DNA of 16,328 bases from Spirochaetota bacterium (GTDB taxonomy: Bacteria > Spirochaetota > Spirochaetia > Treponematales > Treponemataceae): the NCBI GenBank assembly GCA_029571425.1, contig JAKPSR010000344.1, positions 1-16,328 on the forward strand, given 5' to 3'. This document shows, in pieces, positions 1 to 7,836 of this stretch. The notes under the pieces were generated by a model that saw only the letters and a list, made by a program, of their open reading frames with translations, was not told where the DNA came from and made no database searches. Position 1 is the first letter of the stretch; each line of letters starts with the position of its first letter. The position numbers were made by a program, and so were the translations under genes.

Positions 1-757
1 CAGCGATCTCGAGGACGCGGAAGTCCTCGCGCGCGGGTACGAGGAAGGACTTCGTCGCGCGGCGCGACTTTCCGGCCGGGGCGTCCTTCCACGCGAGCAC
101 GAGGTAGCGCTCGGCGCTGGATCGGTCGATGGTCTTTACGGAGAAGCGATGGCGAGCGGAGTCGCCGGAGGTTTCCCATTCGATTTCGAGCCCGTCGCCG
201 GAGCGCGATCCGGGCCTTCGGGCGAGGCTCGCCTTGACGGCCTTTCGCGCCTCGGCGAGGGGAATGGGGATGTCGGACACGACGGAGCCCGAGAGCGAGA
301 GCCTGTCGCCCGAGTCATCCTCGGCGACGAGGCCGTCGCACTCGACGGCGAGGGACGCGGGGCGTACCCGGAACGGCGAGTCGAAGCCCTTTCGCCCTTC
401 TTCCAGGCCGGCGAGAAGTCCCACGTCGACGCGCAGCGTGACGAGGGAATCGGCGCGGTAGGGCTTCGTCGGCGCGAACGCGATCGTTCGCTCGTCGCGA
501 AGCGACCATGCTCCCTCCGTCGGAGGGGTGAGTCTCGCTGCCCGCGCGAGGGCCTCGGGTGCGGCGATCGGGTCGCGGAAGCGGACGACGATCGGCTCGA
601 GCCGGCCGAGGGTGCCTCGGGATATCTCGTCGACCGAGTTGAGACCGGCCGACGCGAAGGGAGCGGGCGACTTAGCGCAGGAGGCGATGGCCACGAGCGC
701 CGCGACGACGAAAAAGGTCGCCCGTGCGCGGGCGATGACGGAGGGTTCGTTTTTCAT
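1..757 (-). CDS. Lipoprotein, alpha-2-macroglobulin-like N-terminus (partial)
   Basis: This frame is open from an ATG at 757-755 to the window edge (about 252 residues, 3' end missing). Residues 1-27 form a lipoprotein signal: a charged start, a hydrophobic stretch at about 13-25, and the lipobox I-A-S-C with the lipidated Cys at 27. The mature part is a beta-rich Ig-like region. The stretch around residues 80-110 (AWSLRDERTIAFAP, then PYRADSLVTLRVDV) resembles the first domains of bacterial alpha-2-macroglobulins of the YfhM type, which are large envelope-anchored protease traps. That assignment is from remembered family resemblance, and the thioester motif would lie outside the window. The start lies 4 bases after the radical SAM stop codon, with only a weak ribosome site, so it is probably translationally coupled as the last visible gene of a three-gene operon. 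Other large surface lipoproteins with Ig-like repeats remain possible. Confidence 0.6.
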   Translation of the reverse strand, partial: MKNEPSVIARARATFFVVAALVAIASCAKSPAPFASAGLNSVDEISRGTLGRLEPIVVRFRDPIAAPEALARAARLTPPTEGAWSLRDERTIAFAPTKPYRADSLVTLRVDVGLLAGLEEGRKGFDSPFRVRPASLAVECDGLVAEDDSGDRLSLSGSVVSDIPIPLAEARKAVKASLARRPGSRSGDGLEIEWETSGDSARHRFSVKTIDRSSAERYLVLAWKDAPAGKSRRATKSFLVPAREDFRVLEIA

Positions 758-761
758 GCTT

Positions 762-1976
762 TTATTGTATCACAAAACCGAGGCTTGCGTAGTCGAAGAC
801 CGCGCCTTCTGCGACGACGGACCGGGCAAAACGGGCGAGCCGCTCGTTGCCGAGGATGGATTCGAGGGACCGAGGGCCGGTCGAGCCGGCGGCGTCGGCA
901 AGGCGTTCCGCGAGGACGCGCGTGAGGGGGAAGGGATCGCTCGGCGCGGTCTTTACCCGCGACCGGCGGAGGGCGGACCGCTCTCCCTTGAGCCAATCGG
1001 CGTATCGGGTAAGGGCGGCGGAAAGCGGCCTGGTATCGATCCCTCGAGCGGCGTAGAGGGTCGCCATGTGGCAGAGGAGGACGAAGAGCGAGTCGGGCGC
1101 GGAAAGGAAGTCGCGGTATATCGAGTGGGGTACGAGGCGCGGCGTCCCGCGCGCGTCGAGCCATGATCCCCACTCGCGGTCGCGCGGCGCGGCGTAATCC
1201 ATCCTCGGCATGCCGGAGGGCCGCTCTTCCCCGTATACCTCCGCGTACAGGGGCGCGAGGTTCGGGAAGGATTCGCGGACGAGCGAGACGAAGCAATCCT
1301 TTTGCCTGCCCGGGCGAAGGGTGAGCCCGCCGGGGTAGACGAACTCGGCGCCCGCGTCGAGGGCCGCCTCGGCGAGCGCATGGAACGACTCGGCCCCGTC
1401 GGTGATCCCCGGGCAGAGCGGCATGGCCATTACCCCGGCCCGGAAGCCCGCGTCCCGCGCCGCGCGGACGCAGGCGAGGCGGGCGGCGGGCGGCGACGCC
1501 CCGGGCTCAAGGAGTCGGGCTAGATCGGGATCAAGGGTGGTCAGCGTGAGCATGACGAGGGCGCGCGGAAAGCGCGAGATGAGGTCGAAGTCGCGCCGGA
1601 CGAGGGCGTTCTTCGTCAGCACGACGAAGGGAAGCCCGGTCTCCGCGAGCTCGGCGAGGATTGCGCGCGTTAGTCGCTCGGTTTCCTCGGCGGGTTGGTA
1701 GACGTCGGTGACCCCCGAGCCGAGGCAGACGGCGCCCCATTCCCTGCGCGCGACCCCGCGCCCGATCTCGGCGCGGAGCAGGGCGGGAAGGTTTCTCCGG
1801 GCGGCGACGTCGCGCTCGAAGTCGCCGTCGACGTAGTAGCGCTCGGCGCGGCCGTCGCAGTAGCGGCATCCGTGCCCGCATCCCCGGTACGGGGCGGTCG
1901 CCCGGTACAGCGATGGAAGGAACGCGTCGGCGAGCGGGGCGGCCGCGAGGGCGCGTCTCGCCTCGATCTCGTTCAT
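762..1976 (-). CDS. SPL-like radical SAM protein (COG1533 type)
   Basis: A 404-aa protein starting at the ATG at 1976-1974, which overlaps the GH3 stop codon as ATGA. The frame stays open further upstream, but there it only shadows the GH3 gene. Near the N-terminus, PYRGCGHGCRYCDGR holds the radical SAM cluster motif CxxxCxxC (Cys33, Cys37, Cys40). The sequence around it (APYRGC, then the DFE-like YYVDGDFERDV) is typical of proteins related to spore photoproduct lyase (COG1533, SplB-like). A TIM-barrel core follows, with VCLGSGVTDVYQPAE as the probable SAM-binding strand region and LTKNALVRRDFDLI further on. The enzyme should bind a [4Fe-4S] cluster in the cytoplasm and cleave SAM; the substrate is unknown. 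A true spore photolyase role is unlikely, since nothing here suggests sporulation. The last ~100 residues are not recognised. It is co-transcribed with the GH3 enzyme, but no functional link is evident. Confidence 0.88.
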   Translation of the reverse strand: MNEIEARRALAAAPLADAFLPSLYRATAPYRGCGHGCRYCDGRAERYYVDGDFERDVAARRNLPALLRAEIGRGVARREWGAVCLGSGVTDVYQPAEETERLTRAILAELAETGLPFVVLTKNALVRRDFDLISRFPRALVMLTLTTLDPDLARLLEPGASPPAARLACVRAARDAGFRAGVMAMPLCPGITDGAESFHALAEAALDAGAEFVYPGGLTLRPGRQKDCFVSLVRESFPNLAPLYAEVYGEERPSGMPRMDYAAPRDREWGSWLDARGTPRLVPHSIYRDFLSAPDSLFVLLCHMATLYAARGIDTRPLSAALTRYADWLKGERSALRRSRVKTAPSDPFPLTRVLAERLADAAGSTGPRSLESILGNERLARFARSVVAEGAVFDYASLGFVIQ

Positions 1977-4218
1977 CGCCCCTCGACGGTTAGTCGTACT
2001 GAGCGGAGGCTTTCGGGACGCGAGTCGCGGCCGACCTGTATGTCGAAATCGCCCGGCTCGACGACGACCCGCTCGTCGGGCGTGACGACGGACAGGGACG
2101 AGACCTCGAGCGGGATCTCGACCTCGAGCGCGGATCCCGCGGGGACGGTAACCTTCGTAAACGCTTTGAGCTCGCGGACCGGGGTCACGACCGAGGCGAC
2201 GAGGTCGGTCGCGTACACCTGGACCGTCTCGACCGAGTCCCGGTCCCCCTCGTTCCTGAGCTCGACGCGGACGACGACCGTGTCCCCCGCGCGGGCTCGC
2301 GTTGCCGAGAGTCGCGGCTCGCCGTACGAGACTGTCGAGTAGGAAAGGCCCTCGCCGAACGCGAACAAAGGCGTCGGCTCGCAATCGAGGTACCGTCCCT
2401 CGTGCCAGCCGGGCAGCTGGTTGTAGTACACGGGAAGCTGACCCGTCTTTCTCGGGAAGGATACGGGGAGTCTGCCTTCGGGGGTTCGCTCGCCGAAGAG
2501 TATCTCGGCCACCGCGCGTCCGCCGAGCGTGCCGGTATTGAACGACTCGACGACGGCGTCGGAGACCTTGGTGACGTTTTCGAACTCGAGGGGCTTCCCG
2601 TTGACGAGGACGGAGACGAGGGGCACGCCGCGCCGCGCGCATACGGAACCGACCTCGCGCGCGAGCTCGTCCTGCGACCCGGTAAGGGCGAGGTCGGCTC
2701 GGTCGTGGGCCTCGCCGTTGAGGATGAGCGTGTCACCGACGCAGAGGACGACGAGGTCGGCCTTCGCCGCGAGCTTGCGCGCGCGCGGGATGGAATGGAT
2801 CGCGGGGTCAAGGACGTCGCAGCCTTTGTCGAAGAGGACGCGGACGCCGCGCGCTTGCGCGAGCTCCTGATCCCGTCGAGGACCGTCGTCACGCGGAAGG
2901 TCGGGACGGCGTCGAGGTGCGGGACCGGGTGCGTGAAGAAGGTCCAGTCCCCGAACTGCGCGCGAACGGAGTCCGCGTTCGGGCCGATGACGGCGATCGT
3001 GCGAACCTTCTTGCGGCCGTCGATCGGGAGGGCGGGCGAGCCCGCGACGGTCCCGTTCTTGAGGAGGATGATCGACTTTCGCGCCGCCTCGAGGCTTTCC
3101 GCGAGGTGGTCGGGGTGGCCGAAGATGCCCGCGGCGTCGCGCGCCGTCGGGTCGTCGCGGAGGGCAAGGGTCTTTACCTTCGCGGGGACGTCGAAGAGGC
3201 CGATTCTGAATTTCACTGAGAGGATGCGGAGGACGGCGTCGTCGACGAGCCGCTCGTCGACCTCGCCTCGCGCGAGAAGGCCGAGGGTCGCCTCGTAGAA
3301 CTCGGGGGCGGTCATGATCATGTCGTTCCCCGCCTCAAGCGCGATCTTCGACGCCTCGGTCATGTCCTTGGCGATCTTTTGACGGCGCACCATGCTCGAG
3401 ACGTTCTGCCAGTCGGTGACGACGAAGCCGTCGAAGCCGAGCTCCTCCTTGAGGACGCGGCGGAGCAGGGGCGCGTGCGCCGAGCAGGGAAGCCCGTCGA
3501 TCGGTTCGTATCCCGCCATTACGGTAAGGCAGCCGGCCTCGATCGCCCGCTTGAACGGGGGAAGGAAGGTCGAGCGGATGGCGCGCATGGTGACGGACGA
3601 ATCGTAGGAGTCGCGGCCGCCGGTACTTTCCCCGTAGGCGATGTAGTGCTTGGCGCAGGCGATGACGCTGTCGGCGTCGCGGATGTCCGCGCCTTGGTAT
3701 CCGCGGACGGTAGCCGCGCCCATGATACCGGCGAGCAGGGGATCCTCGCCGAAGGTCTCGTCGACGCGTCCCCAGCGGAGGTCGCGCGCGAGGCAAAATA
3801 CCGGCGAGAAGACCCAGTGAAGGCCCTCGGCGGCGACCTCTCGCGCGGTGACGCGGCCCATTCGCTCGGCGAGCGAGGGGTCCCAGCTCGCGGCGAGGGT
3901 GAGTTGGGTCGGGAATATGGTGGCGCCGTTATGGATCCCATGGCCGTGGATGGCGTCGATCCCGAAGATCACCGGCACGCCGAGCCGGCTTTCGGTCGCC
4001 AAGCGCTGAATGCGCCGCGCGTCGTCCCCTAATATATGGAGGAAAGAGCCCGCGCCCAGGCGCGCCCACTCGTCCGCTTCCTGGGGCGTCACGATGCTGT
4101 AGCTGATTTGCACCATCTGGGCGACCTTTTCCTCGCGCGTCATCGCGTCGAGGAGGAGTCGCGCGCGGCGGTCGGCGGGGATCGATGCGTCGAGCCAGGG
4201 ACGTGTCGTCGTCGTCAT
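1973..4218 (-). CDS. Glycoside hydrolase family 3 beta-glucosidase-like enzyme, frameshifted
   Basis: A GH3 glycosidase, about 748 aa if one missing base is restored. It starts at the ATG at 4218-4216 behind AGGAG with a 6-base gap. No signal peptide is visible, so it should act in the cytoplasm on imported oligosaccharides. The N-terminal barrel has GIDAIHGHG (86-94), RDLRWGR (145-151), KHY (190-192) and FVVTDW, whose Asp269 is the expected nucleophile. The alpha/beta sandwich domain starts near 380 (KSIILLKN, AVIGPNAD). The reading frame breaks after codon 451 (VTTVLDGIR, at 2866-2868). The family sequence continues in the next frame as ELAQARGVRVLFDKGCDVLD and runs to the true C-terminus, including FAFGEGLSYS and a fibronectin III-like domain (RVELRNEGDRDSVETVQVY). 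One base appears deleted around 2864-2869. Length and domain order match BglX-type enzymes. The exact sugar specificity cannot be read from the sequence. Confidence 0.93.
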
Positions 4219-4255
4219 GTCAGTCTCCTGAAAATAAATGTTGCTTCAAGAAACA

Positions 4256-4284
4256 ATTATGGCGCATCGATTGGAAAAAAACAA
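4256..4284 (-). promoter_or_regulatory. Sigma-70-type promoter for the GH3 operon
   Basis: On the minus strand, TTGTTT (4284-4279) and CATAAT (4261-4256) are separated by exactly 17 bases, inside a short AT-rich stretch that stands out from the GC-rich surroundings. Transcription would start near 4249, giving a leader of about 30 bases that contains CAGGAGACTGAC before the GH3 ATG. The boxes were identified by eye. Confidence 0.55.
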
Positions 4285-4329
4285 GGGGGAAAGTTGGAGC
4301 AGCGCCTGCCTCGGCCCGCAGCGCGTCCC

Positions 4330-4358
4330 TTGAGGAAAGCAGGCGAACCTTATATACT
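4330..4358 (+). promoter_or_regulatory. Sigma-70-type promoter for fusA2, near-leaderless
   Basis: TTGAGG (4330-4335) and TATACT (4353-4358) have an ideal 17-base spacer. Only 8 bases separate the -10 box from the EF-G ATG at 4367, so the expected transcription start falls on or within about 3 bases of the start codon. There is no purine-rich ribosome site in between; the nearest GAGGAAAG is about 28 bases upstream, within the promoter itself. Confidence 0.6.
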
Positions 4359-4366
4359 GCAACCCT

Positions 4367-6412
4367 ATGGACTTATCGAAGACGCGCAACATCGGGATCA
4401 TGGCCCACATCGACGCAGGGAAGACCACGACGACGGAGCGAATCCTTTTCTATACCGGCAAGATACACAGAATAGGCGAGATCGACGACGGCGAGGCCAC
4501 CATGGACTGGATGGCCCAGGAGCAGGAGCGCGGGATCACCATCCAGAGCGCGGCGACCACCACCTGGTGGCGCGACCACCAGATCAACGTCATCGACACA
4601 CCCGGGCACGTTGACTTCACGGCCGAGGTCGAGCGCTCGCTTCGCGTCCTCGACGGGGCGGTCGCCGTCCTCTGCGCGGTCGGCGGGGTGCAGCCCCAGA
4701 CCGAGACGGTGTGGCGCCAGGCGGACCAATACCGGGTACCGCGCGTCTGCTTCGTCAACAAGATGGACCGCGTCGGCGCCGACTTCTTCGGCGCGATGAC
4801 GGACGTCAAGGAAAAATTCGGCGCGGCCTGCGTGCCGCTGCAGATACCGATCGGTCAGGGCGCCGACTTCGAGGGCGTCATCGACCTCGTCGAGATGCGC
4901 GAGCTCCGCTGGGACGCCGAGACCGAGGGCGAGAAGATCGAGGTCTCCCCGATCGCCGAGTCCCGCCTCGAGGAGGCGCGGCGCTGGCGCGAGGCGATGC
5001 TCGACGCCGTCTCCTCCAAGTCCGACGAGATCACCGAGCTCATACTCGGGGGATCCGAGGTGCCATCCGACCTCGTGCGATGCGAGGTAAGGCGCGCGAC
5101 GATCGCGCGCGAGCTCGTTCCCTTCCTCTGCGGCGCGTCGCGGCGCAACCAGGGCATCCAGCCGCTGATCGACGCCGTCGTCGACTACCTTCCGGCACCG
5201 CACGAGGTCCCGCCCGCGCAGGGCTTTCACGCGAAGAAGGAAGAGGAAGTCTCCGTCCCGTGCAAGGCCGATGGCGTGCCCCTCGGGCTCGTGTTCAAGA
5301 TCCAGTACGACCGAGAGGCGGGCGCCCTCTGCTACGTGCGCATGTACTCCGGGAAGATCAAGACCGGCGACCAAGTGTACAACGTCGGCAAGAAAAAGCG
5401 CGAGCGGGTAAACCGCATCCTGCGCATGCACTCGAACAAGAGCGAGCCGATGGACTCGGTGGAGGCCGGCGACATCGCGGTCTTCATCGGCCTTAAGCTC
5501 GCGCAGACCGGCGACACCGTCGGCAGCGAGGGAATGCCGATCCTCCTCGAGAAGATGCACTTCCCCGAGCCGGTCATCTCCGTCGCGATCGAGCCGAAGA
5601 CCCTCTCCGAGCGCGATAAGCTCAAGGAGACCCTCGAGGTTCTTGCGCGCGAGGACCCGACCTTCACGAGCAGGGAGGACGCGGAGACCGGCCAGCTCAT
5701 CATCTCCGGGATGGGCGAGCTCCACCTCGACGTCCTCGTGACGCGGATGATAGACGACTTCAAGGTCGAGGCGCGCGTCGGGAACCCGCAGGTCACCTAC
5801 CGCGAGTCGGTCACCGCGACGGCCGAGCACGCCGAGCGGTTCAGCAAGACGATCGGGGGGAAGGAGAACGCGGCGGGAGTCACCCTTCGCGTCGAGCAGC
5901 TTCCGCGCGGGTCTGGCAACCAATTCCGGAGCGCGGTCCGCAAGAGCGGCGTCCCCGAGGAAATACTCGACGCGATCGAGCGCTCGGTCACGAGTTCCTT
6001 CGGATCGGGCATCCAGTACGGCTATCCCTGCGTCGACATCGGCGTGACCCTCGTCGACCTCGCGTACGACGAGCTCACGGCGTCGACCTTCGCTTTCGAG
6101 GCGGCGGCCTCGATGGGATTCGACGAGGCGTGCCGGAAGGCGAGCCCGGAGCTTCTCGAGCCGATCATGCAAGTCGATATCCTTTGCCCGAAGGACTTCG
6201 TAGGCGAGGCGATGAGCCAGGTCACCCAGCGCGGCGGCCTCATCTCGAGCCTCGAGTCGAAACCCTCGATAGAGGTGGTGCACGCGCAGGCCCCGATGGC
6301 GAAGATGTTCGGCTTCTCGACCGCGCTTCGATCGGTCACGCAGGGGCGCGCGAGCTTCGCGATGAGCTTCAGCCACTTCGAGGTGAAGAAGGGCGGGCTC
6401 GGGGGGAACTGA
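4367..6412 (+). CDS. fusA2: Elongation factor G, EF-G2-like (probable ribosome-recycling type)
   Basis: A 681-aa translational GTPase, full length for the family. The GTPase motifs are intact: AHIDAGKT (13-20), DTPGH (77-81), NKMD (131-134) and CGAS (255-258). Domain II/III follows, with the marker GMGELHLD (448-455), then domains IV and V ending in GFSTALRSVTQGRASF. Domain IV differs from translocating EF-G. The usual QSGGxGQYG loop is replaced by FSKTIGGKENAAG (492-504), and the tip usually reading YHDVDSS is YDELTAS (567-573), putting Asp568 where translocases carry a conserved His. Spirochaetes are known to carry two EF-Gs, EF-G1 for translocation and EF-G2 for ribosome splitting with RRF; these changes suggest the second role. 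The start is fixed by the normal N-terminus MDLSKTRNIG. No Shine-Dalgarno precedes it. The neighbours are unrelated to translation, so it is probably its own unit. Confidence 0.95.
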   Translation: MDLSKTRNIGIMAHIDAGKTTTTERILFYTGKIHRIGEIDDGEATMDWMAQEQERGITIQSAATTTWWRDHQINVIDTPGHVDFTAEVERSLRVLDGAVAVLCAVGGVQPQTETVWRQADQYRVPRVCFVNKMDRVGADFFGAMTDVKEKFGAACVPLQIPIGQGADFEGVIDLVEMRELRWDAETEGEKIEVSPIAESRLEEARRWREAMLDAVSSKSDEITELILGGSEVPSDLVRCEVRRATIARELVPFLCGASRRNQGIQPLIDAVVDYLPAPHEVPPAQGFHAKKEEEVSVPCKADGVPLGLVFKIQYDREAGALCYVRMYSGKIKTGDQVYNVGKKKRERVNRILRMHSNKSEPMDSVEAGDIAVFIGLKLAQTGDTVGSEGMPILLEKMHFPEPVISVAIEPKTLSERDKLKETLEVLAREDPTFTSREDAETGQLIISGMGELHLDVLVTRMIDDFKVEARVGNPQVTYRESVTATAEHAERFSKTIGGKENAAGVTLRVEQLPRGSGNQFRSAVRKSGVPEEILDAIERSVTSSFGSGIQYGYPCVDIGVTLVDLAYDELTASTFAFEAAASMGFDEACRKASPELLEPIMQVDILCPKDFVGEAMSQVTQRGGLISSLESKPSIEVVHAQAPMAKMFGFSTALRSVTQGRASFAMSFSHFEVKKGGLGGN

Positions 6413-6456
6413 CCCCCGCTTCTCCCGAAAGATACTTGACGATATCCCCTTTCCCG

Positions 6457-6475
6457 ACGTGGCAATCCGCCACGT
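6457..6475. repeat. Perfect inverted repeat, possible operator
   Basis: ACGTGGC-AATCC-GCCACGT is a perfect inverted repeat with 7-base arms and a 5-base loop in the 83-bp gap between fusA2 and the MCP-like gene. It overlaps the expected -35 position of the TATACT promoter at 6483, which is where a repressor would bind. It could instead be a weak fusA2 transcript end, but no T-run follows directly. Confidence 0.4.
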
Positions 6476-6488
6476 GGTATCTTATACT
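6459..6488 (+). promoter_or_regulatory. Candidate promoter of the MCP-like/cheY pair
   Basis: A good -10 box, TATACT (6483-6488), lies 7 bases before the ATG at 6496. The -35 is poor: GTGGCA (6459-6464) with an 18-base spacer. As at fusA2, the -10 box sits almost on the start codon and no ribosome site is present, so a leaderless transcript is predicted. Read-through from fusA2 is the alternative. Confidence 0.4.
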
Positions 6489-6495
6489 TTTCGGT

Positions 6496-7836
6496 ATGAA
6501 CGCGCAGCGGTATTTGATATCCGGCTCCTCCGCGCTCTCGGTCGCGACCGTCCTCCTGCTGTGGGCGGCGCCTCGGTCGACGCCCGCCGCGCCGGTGACC
6601 GCCGCCCTCGCGGCGGTTTGCTGCCTCGCGGCCCTTATCCCCATTGCCTTGCGCGCCCAAAGGCGCGATGCCGCGACTGAATCGGGCGAGGAGCCCGCGC
6701 GCGCCCCGAGCGGCGAGAGCCGGTTTCCCGCCCTCCTCGCGGAGATGCGCCAAATGCTCGCCGCCGCGGCCGACCCGGTGCGCGAGGTCGCGGATTACCC
6801 GATATTCGGGCGCGTCTTGTCCGCGCGCACGATGGAGGAGCTTGGAACCCTCCTTTCCGCTGCCCGCGATCGCCTGTCTACCGCCGAGCGAAGATCCGCC
6901 TCGCTGTCGCGCGACGTCCTTCTCGACGGCGCGATACTTTTATCCCTCGCCGAGGCCGTGCTCGGCGAGGTGTCGCGGAAGACGGAGGAGGCGACGTTCG
7001 CCGTCATCGAGAAATTCCTCGTAGTTCACGAGGCGACCGCGAGGGCCGCCGAGTCCGCGCGGCGCGTGCGCTCCCAGATCGAGGGCGACGGGGACTCGCC
7101 GTCTGTATCGACCGCCGCCGAGGGTACTCGCGAGACGATCCGAAACGAGCGCCAGGCGATACGCGAGCTTTCGGCGTGCACGCGCGAGAACCATGAGGGC
7201 ATTTCCGCGATGTCCCGCGAAATCGAGGCGGGTATCTCGCTTCTCGAGAGCATCAACGATATCGCCGAGCGCTCGAAGCTGATCGCGTTCAACATGTCCG
7301 TTGAGGCGGCTCGCATCGGCGAGAAGGGCGCGGGGTTCCGGGTGATCATCGTCGAGCTCCATAAGCTGAACGACCGCACGCTTGAGTTCTCCCGAAAGGT
7401 TGAGGAGCTTCTCGCGCGCTTCAAGGACCACAACTCACGCCTCGCGGAGAACATGGAGGTGCGCGCGGCGGCCGTCGTCTCGGAGGTCGAGCGCGGCATG
7501 GGTTCTGCCGAGCGCGCGGTCGAGGCCCTGATCGGCGCCTCGACCAGGACCGAGGAGTTTGCGCGGGAGATCGCGTCGATGTCCGAGGGTATCGATCGGG
7601 ACATGGACGGCGTGCTCGAGTCCATGCAGTTTCAGGACATCACGCGGCAGATGACCGAGGGCGCGCAGTCGATCCTCGCCGAGGCCAAGGCGCTGATAGA
7701 GGGCGGGATCGACTCGGGCGGCGCGGTATTGGGCGCCCGCGAGAGGCACGACCGGCTCGAGTCTATACGCGCGCGCCTCGTCGCCGCCGCGAAGACGCAA
7801 TACGAGAAAAACGCCCTTATGGAGGTGAGACTATGA
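6496..7836 (+). CDS. MCP-like signalling protein with CheZ-like C-terminal motif
   Basis: A 446-aa protein from the ATG at 6496. The frame is open further upstream, but only as a shadow of EF-G. Two hydrophobic segments (about 7-25 and 33-52) are joined by a loop of only a few residues, so there is no periplasmic sensor domain. No HAMP domain is apparent. The rest is long helical coiled coil. Residues 251-300 match the MCP hairpin tip (INDIAERSKLIAFN, VEAARIGEKGAGF), but several positions that contact CheA/CheW in classical receptors differ: SK replaces the tip QTN and ELH replaces EVR. Near the C-terminus, MQFQDITRQ (377-385) resembles the active helix of CheZ (DFQDLTGQ), with the catalytic-type Asp381 and Gln385 in DxxxQ spacing. 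The gene overlaps cheY by ATGA. It is read here as a membrane-anchored, CheY-linked signalling protein; the phosphatase role is a hypothesis. Confidence 0.8.
   Translation: MNAQRYLISGSSALSVATVLLLWAAPRSTPAAPVTAALAAVCCLAALIPIALRAQRRDAATESGEEPARAPSGESRFPALLAEMRQMLAAAADPVREVADYPIFGRVLSARTMEELGTLLSAARDRLSTAERRSASLSRDVLLDGAILLSLAEAVLGEVSRKTEEATFAVIEKFLVVHEATARAAESARRVRSQIEGDGDSPSVSTAAEGTRETIRNERQAIRELSACTRENHEGISAMSREIEAGISLLESINDIAERSKLIAFNMSVEAARIGEKGAGFRVIIVELHKLNDRTLEFSRKVEELLARFKDHNSRLAENMEVRAAAVVSEVERGMGSAERAVEALIGASTRTEEFAREIASMSEGIDRDMDGVLESMQFQDITRQMTEGAQSILAEAKALIEGGIDSGGAVLGARERHDRLESIRARLVAAAKTQYEKNALMEVRL

Noticed and set aside
1977..2642. N-terminal extension of the radical SAM frame by 222 residues
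   Set aside because: The extension is Arg-rich shadow sequence opposite the real GH3 C-terminal frame; the ATGA start at 1976 gives a normal N-terminus.
2864..2869. Programmed -1 frameshift in GH3
   Set aside because: No X-XXY-YYZ slippery site or obvious downstream pseudoknot; the family has no such known shift.
4373..6376. 667-aa open frame antisense to EF-G
   Set aside because: It lies exactly opposite a conserved gene in high-GC DNA, and its Leu/Asp/Arg-rich composition is what an antisense frame gives.
6436..6441. TTGACG as the -35 box of the MCP-like promoter
   Set aside because: No -10-like hexamer at 16-18 bases; the TATACT at 6483 is too far away.
6130..6495. MCP-like frame extended back into the EF-G gene
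   Set aside because: It is a +1-frame shadow of conserved EF-G domain V; the hydrophobic N-terminus begins properly at 6496.
6457..6495. Rho-independent terminator of fusA2
   Set aside because: The perfect stem is followed by GGTATCTTATAC, not a T-run, so an operator fits at least as well.
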